Below, in pieces: positions 62,961 through 64,000 of a stretch of DNA of 64,000 bases; positions within the stretch are counted from its first letter, which is position 1, and every line of letters starts with the position of its first letter. Made by a program: the position numbers and the translations under genes. Where the stretch lies: positions 8,881,323 to 8,945,322 of the forward strand of contig NC_058162.1 in the NCBI RefSeq assembly GCF_020080835.1, in the 5' to 3' direction. The notes beneath the pieces were generated by a model that was given only the letters and a program-made list of their open reading frames with translations, had not been told where the DNA came from and did not search any database. Source of the stretch: Cotesia glomerata. Taxonomy: Eukaryota > Arthropoda > Insecta > Hymenoptera > Braconidae.

Positions 62961-63404
62961 GCAATGTCATATGATATTAAGATTGCTTATAAACAAAAAT
63001 CATCTTTATAAATTATTTTCATTAATTATATTACATTATAATAACGTTTATTGTAACATACCGGATTCTATTACAGCTCATAATTATCTTTTAAATTTTT
63101 AAATATTAAAAACGTTAATTTATTTAGTGATTTGAATTATTATCATGTGTTACAGTTATGTATTCCAGCTGTCGGGTTATAAAAAATGTCAAAAGAAAAT
63201 TGCTATTTTTGCTTTTGATTTAAAATAAATATTTGTTAACTGTTAACAAATATTTATTAACATTTAATGAATCGTATTTAATAAATAATTTATTAACTGG
63301 TAATAAATATATATTAAATCCCATGATGTCAAAAAATCACTTATTAACAGTTAATAAAGCTCATTGAATATAAACAAATCATTCTATTAATATCAGTGTA
63401 ACTA
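62961..63404. other. AT-rich DNA, no gene seen
   Basis: Contains short TTAACTGTTAAC/AATAAATATTTG mirror words near 63230-63330; nothing else. Confidence 0.5.
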
Positions 63405-63408
63405 TACA

Positions 63409-63503
63409 GAAATCATATATAATTATATATGAATCATATATAATTATATATTAATCATATCTAATTATATATGAATCATATCTAATTATATATGAATCAT
63501 ATA
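63409..63503 (+). repeat. 21-bp tandem repeat
   Basis: About four and a half units of AATCATATATAATTATATATG and variants. Confidence 0.85.
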
Positions 63504-64000
63504 TATGTCGGTAAGTCAGGAATAATTGTTGGAGTATCAGAATTATCGTGTACGTTCATTTTTGTTATTACAATCAAATTAATATGCGGAGTTACAATAT
63601 GTCAATTAATAAAAATGAGTAAAATAGATTCGTATAGCAGGAATAAACACAATCATTAATTATCACTTATCACTAACACAACAATACACAAAATACGATA
63701 CGATGTTAAATTGCTTTGCAATACACTCAGACTTAGGAGGATAACGAATTCGTGATCACCAGGACGTCTGTACGATCTCGATTCCAGAATAAGACTGTCT
63801 TCTCAAAGATTCTCAAAAAATATGACAACTGCATATTTCCTTTTCCCTTGGTAATTTATGATACCCCTATCGTCCTGTGACCACGACTACGTTGACAACC
63901 ATGTGTCGACCTAGGTCTAAGCCTACCGCAATAAAACAATTTAGTTAAACTTATTTTTACAACCATACTCGAAATAAGGGTACATTCTTTAATTATTGAG
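63504..64000. other. AT-rich DNA, no gene seen
   Basis: The segment 63690-63920 is less AT-rich but has no recognised coding frame. Confidence 0.4.

Overview
The window looks like insect nuclear DNA: very AT-rich, with spliced genes, a nuclear tRNA and a dense mix of transposable elements. A hymenopteran (parasitoid wasp-type) host is plausible from the style of the repeats and the Mutator-like, BEL/Pao and R1-like fragments. This is inference only; no sequence here fixes the species.

Three host genes can be read. (1) On + is a six-exon gene from 14952 to 55906 encoding a 199-residue protein with about four membrane segments that resembles TMEM72. All five junctions keep the reading frame. 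Intron 1 is about 28.7 kb and intron 5 about 9.9 kb, and both are packed with transposons. (2) On - is a complete seven-exon geranylgeranyl diphosphate synthase (61478 to 58110, 322 residues) with both Asp-rich motifs. (3) A tRNA-Gly(GCC) lies on - at 48118-48188, inside intron 5 of the first gene. Intron 1 also carries an inverted, broken copy of that gene's exon 5 (15940-16640, copied from about 45545-46258).

Layout. 1-11 kb: AT-rich DNA, a 2.8-kb element with 0.53-kb inverted arms carrying a small basic protein gene (3080-5868), and a foldback MITE (5998-6349). 11-15 kb: two copies of a hairpin-ended repeat, then a TTAA-flanked element with a TA-flanked MITE nested in it. 15-32 kb: gene exon 1, the inverted exon copy, a Crypton-like recombinase remnant abutting a BEL/Pao retrotransposon, a 1.1-kb foldback element, and a 164-bp tandem repeat interrupted by a hairpin-ended repeat. 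32-38.5 kb: an R1/TRAS-like fragment joined tail to tail with a deleted R4-like copy, then a long R4-like element with a 788-codon frame. 38.5-43 kb: two opposed hairpin-ended repeats and an unrecognised two-ORF patch. 43.7-46 kb: exons 2-5. 46.3-54.4 kb: a Mutator-like TTAA element, the tRNA, a probable solo LTR, a Helitron with both ends, a foldback with a SINE in its loop, and a second long-armed element related to the one at 3 kb. 55.8-61.5 kb: the last exon of gene 1 and GGPPS. 62-63.5 kb: AT-rich tandem duplications.

Most unusual points: (a) about ten copies of an apparently undescribed hairpin-ended repeat, one of which sits exactly at a satellite-unit junction and so reveals its ends and a 6-bp target duplication; (b) two long-armed elements sharing subterminal motifs at conserved spacing but carrying different conserved arthropod proteins, perhaps two halves of one poorly described DNA transposon; (c) the inverted exon duplication; (d) strand-asymmetric GCG enrichment in the BEL/Pao element.
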